From: Neptunicoccus cionae
Lineage (GTDB): Bacteria > Pseudomonadota > Alphaproteobacteria > Rhodobacterales > Rhodobacteraceae
Assembly: GCF_002860325.1 (NCBI RefSeq)
Contig: NZ_PKOJ01000006.1
Location: 1 to 64,000 of the forward strand
DNA: 64,000 bases
Direction of reading: 5' to 3'
A program made the translations under genes and the position numbers. The notes below the pieces were generated by a model, which was not told the origin of the DNA, ran no database searches, and worked only from the letters and a program-made list of their open reading frames with translations. Shown piece by piece: positions 25,706 to 35,260 of this stretch (its first letter is position 1; every line of letters begins with the position of its first letter).

Positions 25706-27376
25706 ATGGCAGACGCAGCCACCCATGGTCACGACGACCACGCAAGACCCGGGTTCTTTACCCGTTGGTTTATGTCAACCAACCACAAAGATATCGGTGT
25801 GCTGTACCTGTTTACAGCCGGCCTACTGGGGTTCATCTCCGTATGTTTTACCGTTTTCATGCGGTTGGAACTTATGGAACCAGGTGTTCAGCACATGTGC
25901 ATGGAGGGTGCGTCCCTCATGGCTGCTGCTGTTGAAAACTGTACGCCGAACGGCCACCTCTGGAACGTATTGATCACGGGCCACGGCATCCTGATGATGT
26001 TCTTTGTGGTTATTCCCGCCCTGTTCGGCGGTTTTGGTAACTACTTCATGCCACTGATGATCGGTGCGCCGGATATGGCGTTCCCGCGGATGAACAACCT
26101 GTCTTACTGGATGTATGTTGCCGGTTCGTCTCTGGCGGTACTGTCCCTGCTGTCTCCGGGCGGTAACGGCCAGCTTGGTTCCGGTGTGGGTTGGGTGCTG
26201 TATGCGCCGCTGTCCACCAAAGAGGCAGGTTATTCGATGGACTTCGCAATCTTTGCGGTTCACGTTTCCGGTGCATCTTCGATCCTCGGTGCGATCAACA
26301 TGATCACCACCTTCCTGAACATGCGTGCGCCGGGCATGACCCTGCACAAAACACCGCTGTTCGCGTGGTCGATCTTTGTCACAGCCTTCCTGATCCTTCT
26401 GTCCCTGCCTGTTCTGGCCGGCGCGATCACCATGCTGCTGACCGACCGTAACTTCGGCACAACCTTCTTCGATCCGTCAGGCGGCGGCGACCCGATCCTG
26501 TACCAGCACCTGCTGTGGTTCTTCGGCCACCCTGAAGTGTACATGATCATCGTTCCGGGCTTTGGGATCATTTCCCACGTCATCGCAACCTTCTCGCGCA
26601 AGCCGATCTTCGGCTACCTGCCGATGGTTTACGCGATGGTTGGCATTGGCGCGCTCGGCTTTGTTGTCTGGGCACACCACATGTACACCGTGGGCATGTC
26701 CCTGACACAGCAGTCCTACTTCATGCTGGCGACTATGGTGATCGCGGTGCCGACAGGCATCAAGATCTTCTCGTGGATCGCAACCATGTGGGGCGGCTCT
26801 ATCGAGATGAAAACACCGATGTACTGGGCCTTCGGCTTCCTGTTCCTCTTCACCGTTGGTGGGGTTACAGGGATCGTACTATCTCAGGCTGGTGTGGACC
26901 GCGCCTATCACGACACATACTATGTGGTTGCTCACTTCCACTACGTTATGTCTCTGGGTGCTGTGTTCTGTATCTTTGCAGGCATCTACTACTGGATCGG
27001 CAAAATGTCCGGTCGCCAGTATCCTGAATGGGCCGGCAAGCTGCACTTCTGGATGATGTTCATCGGTGCCAACATCACCTTCTTCCCACAACACTTCCTG
27101 GGTCGCCAAGGTATGCCACGCCGCTACATCGACTACCCCGAGCAGTTCTCGCTCTGGAACGAAGTCTCTACATACGGTGCCTTCCTGTCCTTCGCATCCT
27201 TCGTGTTCTTCATCGGCATTATTTTCTACACCCTGATGTGGGGTAAGAAAGTCACCGAGGACAACTACTGGGGTGAAGGCGCGGATACACTGGAATGGAC
27301 CATTCCGACACCTCCGCCGGAGCACACATTCGAGACACTGCCTACACCTGATATGTGGGACCACCAGAAACACTAG
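25706..27376 (+). CDS. ctaD: Cytochrome c oxidase subunit I (aa3 type)
   Basis: CtaD (556 residues) is the catalytic subunit of the aa3 terminal oxidase in the inner membrane, with twelve membrane helices. Heme and copper ligands are in place: [10 protein letters not shown] for heme a, FFGHPEVY and [10 protein letters not shown] for Cu-B, and [10 protein letters not shown] for both hemes; the [19 protein letters not shown] block is also typical. ATG at 25706 with AGGAG 8 nt upstream is preferred over GTG at 25688. Subunits II and III are not nearby, which is usual for Rhodobacterales. Confidence 0.98.
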   Translation: MADAATHGHDDHARPGFFTRWFMSTNHKDIGVLYLFTAGLLGFISVCFTVFMRLELMEPGVQHMCMEGASLMAAAVENCTPNGHLWNVLITGHGILMMFFVVIPALFGGFGNYFMPLMIGAPDMAFPRMNNLSYWMYVAGSSLAVLSLLSPGGNGQLGSGVGWVLYAPLSTKEAGYSMDFAIFAVHVSGASSILGAINMITTFLNMRAPGMTLHKTPLFAWSIFVTAFLILLSLPVLAGAITMLLTDRNFGTTFFDPSGGGDPILYQHLLWFFGHPEVYMIIVPGFGIISHVIATFSRKPIFGYLPMVYAMVGIGALGFVVWAHHMYTVGMSLTQQSYFMLATMVIAVPTGIKIFSWIATMWGGSIEMKTPMYWAFGFLFLFTVGGVTGIVLSQAGVDRAYHDTYYVVAHFHYVMSLGAVFCIFAGIYYWIGKMSGRQYPEWAGKLHFWMMFIGANITFFPQHFLGRQGMPRRYIDYPEQFSLWNEVSTYGAFLSFASFVFFIGIIFYTLMWGKKVTEDNYWGEGADTLEWTIPTPPPEHTFETLPTPDMWDHQKH

Positions 27377-27400
27377 ATGTTTCGACAGACAGACAGAAAA

Positions 27401-27427
27401 GGCCGGAGCGTTTGCTCCGGCCTTTTT
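27401..27427 (+). terminator. Rho-independent terminator of ctaD
   Basis: A 9-bp perfect GC-rich stem (27401-27409 with 27414-27422), a GTTT loop, and TTTTTC, starting 24 bp after the ctaD stop. Confidence 0.92.
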
Positions 27428-27514
27428 CTTTGAGCCCCCTGCCAAGCCAAATTCGCTGTTGGCATTCCTGTTGATTTATCCCACCAATAGAACAAGCAAC
27501 TTTCAGGCCCAGCT

Positions 27515-28420
27515 ATGATCCTGCGTGAACCGCCCTCTTCGTTCAAACTGTTCTTCGTAATTCAAGGATCGGTGGTGCCTGCGATCATCGGCAAGATCAC
27601 AACAATCACCCTGATCGCGCTGTTGGTGGTTGTCCTTGATCATTTCTTCGTCCCCCTGCCACATATTTCCATCGCGGCGATGGGCATCTTTGGCGTCGCG
27701 CTTTCGCTGTTTCTGGGGTTTCGAAACAATGCCGCCTATGACCGCTGGTGGGAAGCGCGCAAGCTCTGGGGAACGCTGATATCTGATGTACGTAACCTGT
27801 CCCGCCAGTGCAGCCTGTTCATCAGGGACGATGCAGCGCGGGAGGATATTCTCAACCTCGCAGTGGCCTTTGCCCACCTGCACCGCGGGTTCCTGCGCGA
27901 AACCGACGTCAGCGCGCAGATCACCCCATTGACCGGAGCCGAGCGGGCCAGCCGCCTGCTTGGTTTCCGCAACCCTGCCGATGCCGCCCTTCGGGAAATT
28001 ACCGACCGGCTTGTTACTCTGTCCGATCAAAACCAGTTGGACGGTTTCGCAAGGATGACCCTGTCAAACACGCTTTCCTCTCTTGCGACAGCGCAAGCGA
28101 GTTGCGAGCGCATCCAGACAACGCCCCTGCCTTACGTTTATTCCCTGCTGGTCCGGCGCACGACCTATCTTTATTGTGGCCTGCTGCCCTTTGCGCTGCT
28201 GGAGGCAACGGGGTGGTTCGCTCCGCTCTTCGCTGCAGTAGTGGCCTATGTTTTCTTTGGTCTGCAAACTGTCACAAACGAACTGGAGCGCCCGTTCCAT
28301 AACCTGCAAAACGGTTTGCCGCTGGACGCCATGTGCCGGGTTATCGAAACCTCGGTGGCGGAGGCTTTGGGAAAACCCGCCCCCGAGCCTGTGGCCGTTG
28401 TAAACCACGTCCTAAGCTGA
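27515..28420 (+). CDS. Bestrophin-family channel protein
   Basis: This 301-residue protein has the bestrophin/UPF0187 pattern: an early hydrophobic region with the FVPLPHISIAAMGIFGVALSLFLGFRNNAAYDRWWEARKLWG block (the FRxNxxYDRWWE motif is diagnostic), and late hydrophobic segments ending in the acidic TNELERPFHNLQNGLPLDAMCR. Bacterial members are pentameric ion channels of the inner membrane. It stands alone behind the ctaD terminator. Confidence 0.9.
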   Translation: MILREPPSSFKLFFVIQGSVVPAIIGKITTITLIALLVVVLDHFFVPLPHISIAAMGIFGVALSLFLGFRNNAAYDRWWEARKLWGTLISDVRNLSRQCSLFIRDDAAREDILNLAVAFAHLHRGFLRETDVSAQITPLTGAERASRLLGFRNPADAALREITDRLVTLSDQNQLDGFARMTLSNTLSSLATAQASCERIQTTPLPYVYSLLVRRTTYLYCGLLPFALLEATGWFAPLFAAVVAYVFFGLQTVTNELERPFHNLQNGLPLDAMCRVIETSVAEALGKPAPEPVAVVNHVLS

Positions 28421-28501
28421 AACCGCCGCGGCAAACATGCCGCAGGCCCTACCCCTTTGTGTCGCTTGAACCTTCCCGCGTTCTGGGACAAGTTTTCCTA
28501 T

Positions 28502-29011
28502 ATGCAGAACCCGCCCCAAGACTACCTGACCGCCACAAACCGGAGCGATCCTCCCCTGTTCGAGCGCCACCTGAAGGCGCACAGGTCGCTAACCAATCGG
28601 GGTTTTGTCATCACCATCGGTTTCACTGCCGTCGCGTTGCTGCTGCCTCTTCTGGCATTTTTGGGGACGTTCGCGCTCTGGACCCTACTGCCCTATCTCG
28701 GCGCGGCGCTCGCCGCGCTCTGGTATTTTATCCGGCGCAACGACCATGACGGCACGCTTGGCGAACATATTCGCATCTGGCCGGACCTGATTGCAGTGCA
28801 TCGGCAAAATCCTCGCGCTGAGGATCAATACTGGGTGGCGAACCCCTATTGGGTAACAACAAAGCGGCGCAATACCAAAGCAGTCGAGAACTACCTCACC
28901 CTAAAGGGGCAAGGGCGTGAGATCGAGCTCGGTGCTTTTCTGTCCAGCGCGGAACGGATCGAACTGGAAGAGGCAATCACGGCACAGCTCAACGCCTGCC
29001 GCCAACCCTGA
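28502..29011 (+). CDS. DUF2244 membrane protein
   Basis: The 169-residue product has two close membrane helices (about 34-78) and a C-terminal soluble domain with QYWVANPYWV and KAVENYLTLKGQGREIELGAFLSSAER, as in the DUF2244 family often found near cytochrome oxidase genes in alphaproteobacteria. No enzymatic role is known. ATG at 28502 was chosen over an upstream GTG because relatives start with a short hydrophilic lead. Confidence 0.82.
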   Translation: MQNPPQDYLTATNRSDPPLFERHLKAHRSLTNRGFVITIGFTAVALLLPLLAFLGTFALWTLLPYLGAALAALWYFIRRNDHDGTLGEHIRIWPDLIAVHRQNPRAEDQYWVANPYWVTTKRRNTKAVENYLTLKGQGREIELGAFLSSAERIELEEAITAQLNACRQP

Positions 29012-29040
29012 GGGGGAATCGCCTCCCCGCGCAAACAAAA

Positions 29041-29064
29041 GGCACGGACCAAGCCGTGCCTTTT
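29041..29064. terminator. Bidirectional terminator between DUF2244 and GatB/YqeY genes
   Basis: A 7-bp stem (29041-29047 with 29054-29060) with a 6-nt loop, flanked by A-run and T-run on both sides, serves two convergent genes. Confidence 0.85.
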
Positions 29065-29145
29065 GTTTCGAATCATTTTCTAACCTGTGATTGCACGACC
29101 CGAGCGACATTCACCCGCGACAGCCCTGCAAACGGGACCACAGTC

Positions 29146-29601
29146 TCAGCAGCCGAGCATCTCTTTCACAGTGCCGCCTGCTTTCCCGAAATCCATCTGT
29201 CCGGTGTAGTTGGTCTTGAGAACCCCCATCACGCGGCCCATGTCACGGATGCTTTCCGCGCCAGTCTCTGAAATTGCTTTTTTCACGGCATCCTTCAATT
29301 CCTGATCCGAAAGCTGTTTCGGAAGGAATTGTTCTATAACGCTGATTTCGCTGATTTCTTTTTCAGCCAGTTCCAGCCGCCCACCTTCTTCGTAGGCTTT
29401 CGCACTCTCGCGGCGCTGCTTGATCATACGGGCCAGAACCTTGAGGATTTCCTCGTCTGAAACCCCGTCGTGATTGCCTTCGGCACGCGCAGCGATGTCA
29501 CGGTCCTTGATCGCAGCATTGATCAGGCGCAAGGTTCCCAGCTGTTCGCTGTCCTTATCGCGCATGGCCTGCTTGACCTTGGCATTAATTCGTTCTCTCA
29601 T
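29146..29601 (-). CDS. GatB/YqeY-domain protein
   Basis: This 151-residue helical protein is of the YqeY family, related to the C-terminal tRNA-binding domain of GatB. Family blocks are LGTLRLINAAIKDRDIAAR, DEEILKVLARMIKQRRES and EFLPKQLS-like IEQFLPKQLS, then DMGRVMGVL. Its role in tRNA-dependent amidation is inferred only. MRERINAKV at 29601, preceded by GGGAG, is chosen over ATG at 29634. It is divergent from carA. Confidence 0.92.
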   Translation of the reverse strand: MRERINAKVKQAMRDKDSEQLGTLRLINAAIKDRDIAARAEGNHDGVSDEEILKVLARMIKQRRESAKAYEEGGRLELAEKEISEISVIEQFLPKQLSDQELKDAVKKAISETGAESIRDMGRVMGVLKTNYTGQMDFGKAGGTVKEMLGC

Positions 29602-29784
29602 TGCATCCAACTCCCGGCAGTTGCAAAAATCCAAGCCCCGTGTTTACCCCGAAACCGGTTTGGAAACAACTGGGATCACATTTTTTAAAACGCTGATCTT
29701 AATGGATATTTCATTTTAGTACGGCTCTTGACCTTACAGAACCTTGGGCGTAGTTTCGCGCAAATTTGGCCAAAGGAAGCTGTC

Positions 29785-30954
29785 ATGTCCATGCCCAAAA
29801 CCGCATCAGACCAACCCGATTTTCCAACCGCCTGCATTGTGCTTGCAGATGGAACCACGTTCTATGGGAACGGCTTCGGCGCCCCGGGCCGTATCCAGGC
29901 AGAGCTGTGTTTCAACACCGCGATGACCGGCTATCAGGAGATCATGACCGATCCTTCCTATGCCGGACAGGCGATCACATTCACCTTTCCCCATATCGGC
30001 AACACCGGTGTGAATTTGGAAGATGATGAAACCGCCGATCCTGTCGCCCGCGCCATGATCGTGAAATGGGACCCGACCGAACCGTCCAACTGGCGTTCAG
30101 AGCAAACCTTGTCCGAGTGGCTGTCCAAAAGGGGCCGTATCGGCGTTGGTGGTATCGACACCCGCCGCCTGACCCGTGCGATCCGTCAGCAAGGGGCACC
30201 CCATGTGGCGATCGAATACCGTCCCGACGGAAAGTTCGACATGCCCGCCCTGCTGGAATATGCCCGCGCTTTTGAAGGGCTCGAAGGGCTTGATCTGGCC
30301 AAGGACGTGACCTGTGGTCAGTCCTACAAATGGGACGAGCAACGTTGGGCATGGCCGGATGGCTACAGCCGCCGTGAAGGTGCAGGCAAACGGGTCGTCG
30401 CGATTGATTACGGCGCCAAGCGCAACATCCTGCGCTGTCTGGCCTCGGCCGGTTGCGAAGTTACCGTTCTGCCAGCGACCGCCACCGCTGAAGAAGTTTT
30501 GGCCCATGACCCGCAAGGCGTATTCCTGTCCAACGGTCCGGGCGATCCTGCAGCAACAGGCGAATACGCTGTGCCAATGATCCAGACACTGCTGGAAAAG
30601 AAAGACCTGCCAATCTTTGGTATTTGCCTTGGCCACCAAATGCTTGCGCTCGCGCTTGGCGCAAAAACCATGAAGATGAGCCACGGTCATCACGGCGCCA
30701 ACCATCCGGTAAAGGATTACACCACCGGCAAGGTTGAGATTACCTCGATGAACCACGGTTTCGCAGTGGACGGTCAAAGCCTGCCTGATGGCGTAGAGGA
30801 AACCCACGTCTCTCTGTTTGACGGGTCAAACTGCGGTATCCGCATCACTGACCGTCCGGTGTTTTCGGTACAGCACCACCCCGAGGCCAGCCCCGGCCCG
30901 CAGGACAGCTACTATCTGTTCGAGCGGTTTGCGGAGTCGATGGCTCCGGCCTGA
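29785..30954 (+). CDS. carA: Carbamoyl-phosphate synthase small subunit
   Basis: CarA (389 residues) supplies ammonia from glutamine to the CarB subunit for pyrimidine and arginine synthesis. The N-terminal CPSase small-chain domain is followed by the class I amidotransferase domain with the nucleophile in FGICLGHQM and the HHPEASPG histidine-glutamate pair. ATG at 29785 with AAGGAAG upstream is preferred over a TTG at 29728. carB is not adjacent; a terminator follows. Confidence 0.97.
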   Translation: MSMPKTASDQPDFPTACIVLADGTTFYGNGFGAPGRIQAELCFNTAMTGYQEIMTDPSYAGQAITFTFPHIGNTGVNLEDDETADPVARAMIVKWDPTEPSNWRSEQTLSEWLSKRGRIGVGGIDTRRLTRAIRQQGAPHVAIEYRPDGKFDMPALLEYARAFEGLEGLDLAKDVTCGQSYKWDEQRWAWPDGYSRREGAGKRVVAIDYGAKRNILRCLASAGCEVTVLPATATAEEVLAHDPQGVFLSNGPGDPAATGEYAVPMIQTLLEKKDLPIFGICLGHQMLALALGAKTMKMSHGHHGANHPVKDYTTGKVEITSMNHGFAVDGQSLPDGVEETHVSLFDGSNCGIRITDRPVFSVQHHPEASPGPQDSYYLFERFAESMAPA

Positions 30955-30977
30955 TAATTCCGTCTGGATAAATACAA

Positions 30978-31012
30978 AAACCCGCCCGCAGTGATGCGCC
31001 GGCGGGTTTTTT
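30978..31012 (+). terminator. Rho-independent terminator of carA
   Basis: The stem CCCGCC with GGCGGG, extended by an inner CGCA-TGCG pairing, is followed by TTTTTTG, about 25 bp after the carA stop. Confidence 0.88.
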
Positions 31013-31090
31013 GCTTCTGTTAAACCATCGTTAAGAGCCCCTTAACCTTAAGGACGCATTCTGGAGACCTGTTATTAAAAGGTCGTGAAT

Positions 31091-33061
31091 ATGTCTGTGT
31101 CACTCCCCAAGAAAATGATTAACGGACAGGCTTCTTTCCAGGGCCCAGACCGGCAGAACCTTCAGTTTCAAGACTTTCCCCTGCACGACGATACGGCTGC
31201 ACCCGTTGATATGTTCAAAGCTCTGGCATTGCAGAGCCATCACGGACGGCCGTTGTCAGATTTTCTCAAGATACGGACTGTTGATGAAGCAACCCTTCTC
31301 AACACCGTCGCGGAAGAATCTGCGCTGCCGGTAATATGCCTGCACAGTAATCCCCCCTCGCCCTTGCTGCGGGGAATTGTCGATCCGGTGGTCGGAATAA
31401 AACACCGTTTTGTGTGCTGGAAATTTGCAGGGAAAACACTCATCATTGCACTGAGCGATCCGGCCCAGATCGACGCAGTCCAAAACCTGCTTGGCGACAC
31501 TGCTCCGAATTACCGTTTCGTTCTAGCACAGAACACCGCCATTCTCGGGCATTACGCCACCCATCACCGGCATGATCTGTCCAGAGCAGCAAACCGCCGC
31601 GTCCCCGCAGGGATGAGCGCTCGCAGTTGGTCCGGCCTTCGCCCGCGCTTTATCGGAGCAGCATTGCTCAGCAGTTTCGCAGCCCTTGCGACGATTGCAC
31701 CACAGACGTTGCTCCTTGTTCTCGCCCTATGGATATTCGGTGCCCTGATCGCCAATGGCCTGCTGAAAGGCGTGATGATGATGACGAGAATGCCACTTCA
31801 GCCGTCCCCAACAGTACCGATCCGGAACAGACTGCCGAAAATCTCGATACTGCTGCCCCTCTTACGGGAGGAAGACATCGTGGACCGGTTGATCGAACGT
31901 ATGTCCGCCTTGGTTTATCCCAAAGATCGGCTGGAAATCTGTCTAGTCTTTGAAGAAAACGACACCGCAACGAAAAACCACCTCGCCGCCTGCCGCCTGC
32001 CTTACTGGATGCGCAAGATCGAGGTACCGATTGACACGCTTCAAACCAAACCGCGGGCGATGAATTATGCGCTGGATTTTTGCAACGGCGACGTGATCGG
32101 CATATACGATGCCGAGGACGCACCGGAACCCGATCAGTTGCACAAGGTCGCCCGCCTGCTGGATCAGGCGGATGAAACGGTCGCCTGTGTGCAGTGCCAG
32201 CTTGATTATTACAATTGCACAACAAACTGGATTTCCCGTTGTTTTACATTAGAATATGCCATTCTGTTCCGTGTCATGCTGCCCGGTTTGCAACGCTGGA
32301 ATCTGCCTGTGCCGCTTGGCGGAACTTCGGTGTTTTTCAAGCGGGACATTCTGGAAAAGCTAGGGCGCTGGGATGCGCATAATGTAACCGAGGATGCCGA
32401 TCTTGGCATCCGGCTGTACCGTTCAGGATATCGCTGTCTCTGGTCCGACGCTACCACCTATGAAGAAGCCAACTTCCGCATCCTGCCTTGGGTGCGGCAA
32501 CGGTCGCGCTGGCTCAAGGGTTTTTTGCAAACATGGATCACCCATATGCGCCACCCGATAGAACTGTTGCGCCAGACAGGTCTGGCCGGATTTCTGGTGT
32601 TCCAGATCCAGATGATCGGCACATTTACATCCTTCGTCGCTGTGCCGCTGGTGCTGCCGATGTGGCTGTACACTTTTGGTGTGCCTCTGCCAGTATATGA
32701 TGCTGTTCCCAAGGGGCTGTTCCTGTCCCTTGTGGCAGCCTTCATAGCAACCGAGCTACTGTTGCTATGCCTTGGCGCACTCGCAGTCAGACGGCGTAAC
32801 AGCCCGTCCCTTTATCTGCGGTTGCCCACCATGCTGCTTTACTGGCCGCTTGGTGCATTCGCTGCTTATAAAGCCTTGTGGGAACTGTTTGTGCACCCGA
32901 ATTATTGGGACAAAACCAGCCACGGTATCAACGACATCGAATATCAGGAAGAAATTAACAGGTTAACCGCGCAACCGGGTAGTGCCATACTTCAGGATTC
33001 ACCTGCTCCGATCTCTCCAGCGTCGGCCTTCAGCCGCGTTTCGAATGCGAAAGACAGGTGA
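31091..33061 (+). CDS. GT2-family membrane glycosyltransferase with MshEN-like N-terminus
   Basis: The 656-residue protein has three parts. Residues 40-160 resemble the N-terminal domain of GspE/MshE ATPases (GRPLSDFLKIRTVDEATLLNTVAEE, then LIIALSDPAQIDAVQ), a domain that binds c-di-GMP in some proteins. Two membrane helices lie at about 187-224. The GT2 catalytic domain (250-480) has DAED near 339, TEDAD near 433 and QRSRWLKG near 470, the processive-synthase signature, and is followed by several membrane helices (500-600). It probably makes or exports a surface polysaccharide; the sugar is unknown. ATG at 31091 is preferred to GTG at 31085. Confidence 0.87.
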   Translation: MSVSLPKKMINGQASFQGPDRQNLQFQDFPLHDDTAAPVDMFKALALQSHHGRPLSDFLKIRTVDEATLLNTVAEESALPVICLHSNPPSPLLRGIVDPVVGIKHRFVCWKFAGKTLIIALSDPAQIDAVQNLLGDTAPNYRFVLAQNTAILGHYATHHRHDLSRAANRRVPAGMSARSWSGLRPRFIGAALLSSFAALATIAPQTLLLVLALWIFGALIANGLLKGVMMMTRMPLQPSPTVPIRNRLPKISILLPLLREEDIVDRLIERMSALVYPKDRLEICLVFEENDTATKNHLAACRLPYWMRKIEVPIDTLQTKPRAMNYALDFCNGDVIGIYDAEDAPEPDQLHKVARLLDQADETVACVQCQLDYYNCTTNWISRCFTLEYAILFRVMLPGLQRWNLPVPLGGTSVFFKRDILEKLGRWDAHNVTEDADLGIRLYRSGYRCLWSDATTYEEANFRILPWVRQRSRWLKGFLQTWITHMRHPIELLRQTGLAGFLVFQIQMIGTFTSFVAVPLVLPMWLYTFGVPLPVYDAVPKGLFLSLVAAFIATELLLLCLGALAVRRRNSPSLYLRLPTMLLYWPLGAFAAYKALWELFVHPNYWDKTSHGINDIEYQEEINRLTAQPGSAILQDSPAPISPASAFSRVSNAKDR

Positions 33062-33645
33062 TCCTTCAATCGTTTTTCGGCCGAGGCCGCATCGCCCTTT
33101 TCAATTGCCTGCACAATGGCCAGATGTTCGGCCAGAGCCATTTCCCCGCGCCCGTCTGCCGCAAGCGAGGTCTCTGCCAGAAGCGCCATGGATCTGTGAA
33201 CCATTTCAAGCTGTTGCACCAGATACCTGTTGCGGCTGGCCAGATGTATCTGCCGGTGGAACCTGCGGTTGGCGATGGACAATTCGCGGGGCTGGTTCAG
33301 GTATTTCCTGTCCTCTTCGATCATGCTGTGCAGCACCTTGATTTCTTCTACAGAAGCATGTTTGGCTGCCAGCCGCGCCGCCAAACCTTCCAGTTCGGCG
33401 CGCACCTCGTAGAGTTCGGCCATCTGGTTATGATCCAGCGATGAAACAATCAGGGAACGCCCGTCCCGTGTCAGCATGGTCTGGGTTTCCAGCCGCTGCA
33501 AGGCTTCGCGCACGGGGGTGCGGGACACGCCAAACCGTTCGGCCAGTTCGCTTTCGACCAGACGATCACCCGGACGATAAATCCCGATGTCTATGGCATT
33601 CAGGATCAGTTCATAGGCGTCTTTTGGTTCATTCGGGCGTGTCAT
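32992..33645 (-). CDS. GntR-family (FCD) transcription regulator
   Basis: This 217-residue regulator has a winged helix-turn-helix at residues 9-70 (RLVESELAERFGVSRTPVREALQRLE) and a helical FCD ligand domain (80-210) with EVRAELEGLAARLAA, the FHRQIH and H-containing EHLAIVQAIEKGD blocks. It probably senses a small organic acid. It overlaps the upstream FkbM gene by 4 bp (ATGA) and its 3' end overlaps the convergent glycosyltransferase by 70 bp. Confidence 0.93.
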   Translation of the reverse strand: MTRPNEPKDAYELILNAIDIGIYRPGDRLVESELAERFGVSRTPVREALQRLETQTMLTRDGRSLIVSSLDHNQMAELYEVRAELEGLAARLAAKHASVEEIKVLHSMIEEDRKYLNQPRELSIANRRFHRQIHLASRNRYLVQQLEMVHRSMALLAETSLAADGRGEMALAEHLAIVQAIEKGDAASAEKRLKDHLSFAFETRLKADAGEIGAGES

Positions 33646-34427
33646 TCTGCTGGTCCTGCCGCTGGTTTACGTTTGCGAAACAGATCATCTACCCCGACAA
33701 ATTCGATTAAATCATACCCGTGATCCCGCATCAGTTCAGGGATCAGGGAATCCTGCGTGTTGTTTTCGATAGTCCAGAGCTCCACATCAAAGGAGTCAAA
33801 ATCGAAGTTGCGCAGAATATCCAGTTCTCCGCCTTCTACATCGAGCGAAATAAAGTCGATTTTCTGCAGATCCTGCTCGCGCAGGATGTCGTTCAGCGGT
33901 CGGGCCTCCAGCTTGTGCACAACTTCGCTATGGCGTGCATCGCCACGGACCCGCGCCAGCAGGTCACGGTCATAACTGTCGAGAAACCCGCTCATCTGGG
34001 TGTAGCCGCCGGTCACTTCCATAAAGTCGAGCGTTCCGGCCTGCCCTGCCACCGCATAGCCAAGGCAGGGACAGCGCCGCACGGTCTGGGCCTTGCGCAA
34101 CTGTGTCGGAGCAGGTTCAACCAGAATTCCCGTCCAGTCGCGGAAAACTTCAAAAAACAGTGTGTTGGAGCCGGTCACACCGTCATAACCGCCAACATCG
34201 ACAAAGACGCCGCCGGTTTTCTGATTGAGAATATTATCCACAATCCGATCCTGTCCGGCCTGCGAAAAATAATGGTCGCTCTCGCCGGTCATCCGCCCGA
34301 GCATATGCAACTCTCTCAGCATCCCACCCCGCGCCCGACTGCGGTTCTTTTGCAAGAGTTCGGTCAGTTCCTGTCCCGCTTCATGCAGCAACTTGCGTGC
34401 CTGAACTATCTTTTCGCTCGGTGTCAT
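33642..34427 (-). CDS. FkbM-family methyltransferase
   Basis: The 261-residue product starts at ATG 34427. A helical lead (1-60) precedes a Rossmann-fold FkbM methyltransferase domain with GGVFVDVGGYDGVTGSNTLFFE (SAM-binding motif I), GILVEPAP, and IDFISLDVEGGELDILRNFDF. FkbM-type enzymes O-methylate sugars and other small molecules; the substrate here is unknown. It forms an operon with the GntR gene and lies beside a glycosyltransferase, which suggests a surface-glycan context. The upstream in-frame extension is antisense to the HAD gene and was rejected. Confidence 0.88.
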   Translation of the reverse strand: MTPSEKIVQARKLLHEAGQELTELLQKNRSRARGGMLRELHMLGRMTGESDHYFSQAGQDRIVDNILNQKTGGVFVDVGGYDGVTGSNTLFFEVFRDWTGILVEPAPTQLRKAQTVRRCPCLGYAVAGQAGTLDFMEVTGGYTQMSGFLDSYDRDLLARVRGDARHSEVVHKLEARPLNDILREQDLQKIDFISLDVEGGELDILRNFDFDSFDVELWTIENNTQDSLIPELMRDHGYDLIEFVGVDDLFRKRKPAAGPAE

Positions 34428-34580
34428 GATCCGCTCGCTCCCCGTCCGGTCCCCTGTAACAGGACTGTGTTGGCAAGTGATAACCCCTTTGTCCCTCAAG
34501 GGAAAGTTTTTCGCAGTTCCATCGCCAATTTGCCGGCCTGACGGTTTCCCTCCTCGGCATTCCGCCCTATTCATGGCGCT

Positions 34581-35222
34581 ATGAAACAGCATTTCTCTCA
34601 CGTTAACTGTTGGGTTTTCGACCTCGACAACACGCTTTACCCGCCTGAATGCCGCCTGTTCGACCAGATCGAGGTGCGCATGACAAGTTATGTAATGAAT
34701 GCGCTGGGGGTAGACCAACCCGAAGCAGACCATCTGCGCAACCACTACTGGAAAACCTATGGCACCACGCTGGCCGGACTGATGCAGGAACATGCGCTGG
34801 ATCCCCTGCCCTATCTGGCGGATGTGCATGAAATCTCGCTGGATCATGTGCCGCAGGATGCCGCCCTTTGCGCCCATATCTCTGACCTGCCGGGACGCAA
34901 GATCGTTTATACCAACGGTTCGGAAAACCACGCCATTCGCGTGCTTGCCGCGCGCGGGTTGACCGGCGTATTCGATGCGATTTACGGGATTGAACATTCG
35001 GATTTCCTACCCAAACCGGGCGCCGAAGCCTATGCCGCGATCCAGAAACGCGACGGGTTTGATCCCGCCCGCGCGAGCATGTTTGAGGACGACCCCCGCA
35101 ATCTGGAAATTCCCCACGCATTGGGAATGCGCACGGTTCTTGTCGGGCCGAAGGTTGAACGTCCCTACATCCACCACCAGACAGAGGATTTAACGGGTTT
35201 TCTGTCGCAGATTGTCGCCTGA
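34581..35222 (+). CDS. HAD hydrolase, pyrimidine 5'-nucleotidase type
   Basis: The 213-residue protein has the HAD motif I FDLDNTLYP at residue 13, motif II YTNGS near 110 and motif III/IV FEDDPRNL near 170. The PPECRLFDQIEVRMTSYV cap region is typical of the SDT1/pyrimidine 5'-nucleotidase group. It would dephosphorylate nucleoside monophosphates. It is divergent from the FkbM gene and 38 bp before the UbiH-type gene. Confidence 0.92.
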   Translation: MKQHFSHVNCWVFDLDNTLYPPECRLFDQIEVRMTSYVMNALGVDQPEADHLRNHYWKTYGTTLAGLMQEHALDPLPYLADVHEISLDHVPQDAALCAHISDLPGRKIVYTNGSENHAIRVLAARGLTGVFDAIYGIEHSDFLPKPGAEAYAAIQKRDGFDPARASMFEDDPRNLEIPHALGMRTVLVGPKVERPYIHHQTEDLTGFLSQIVA

Positions 35223-35260
35223 CGCTTTCCTTTGGAGTCGGCCCGTTCTAATTCATTGGC

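Noticed and set aside
34428-34997. In-frame N-terminal extension of the FkbM gene
   Set aside because: The extension lies antisense to the HAD hydrolase and upstream of a start with RBS-like sequence; it has no FkbM similarity.
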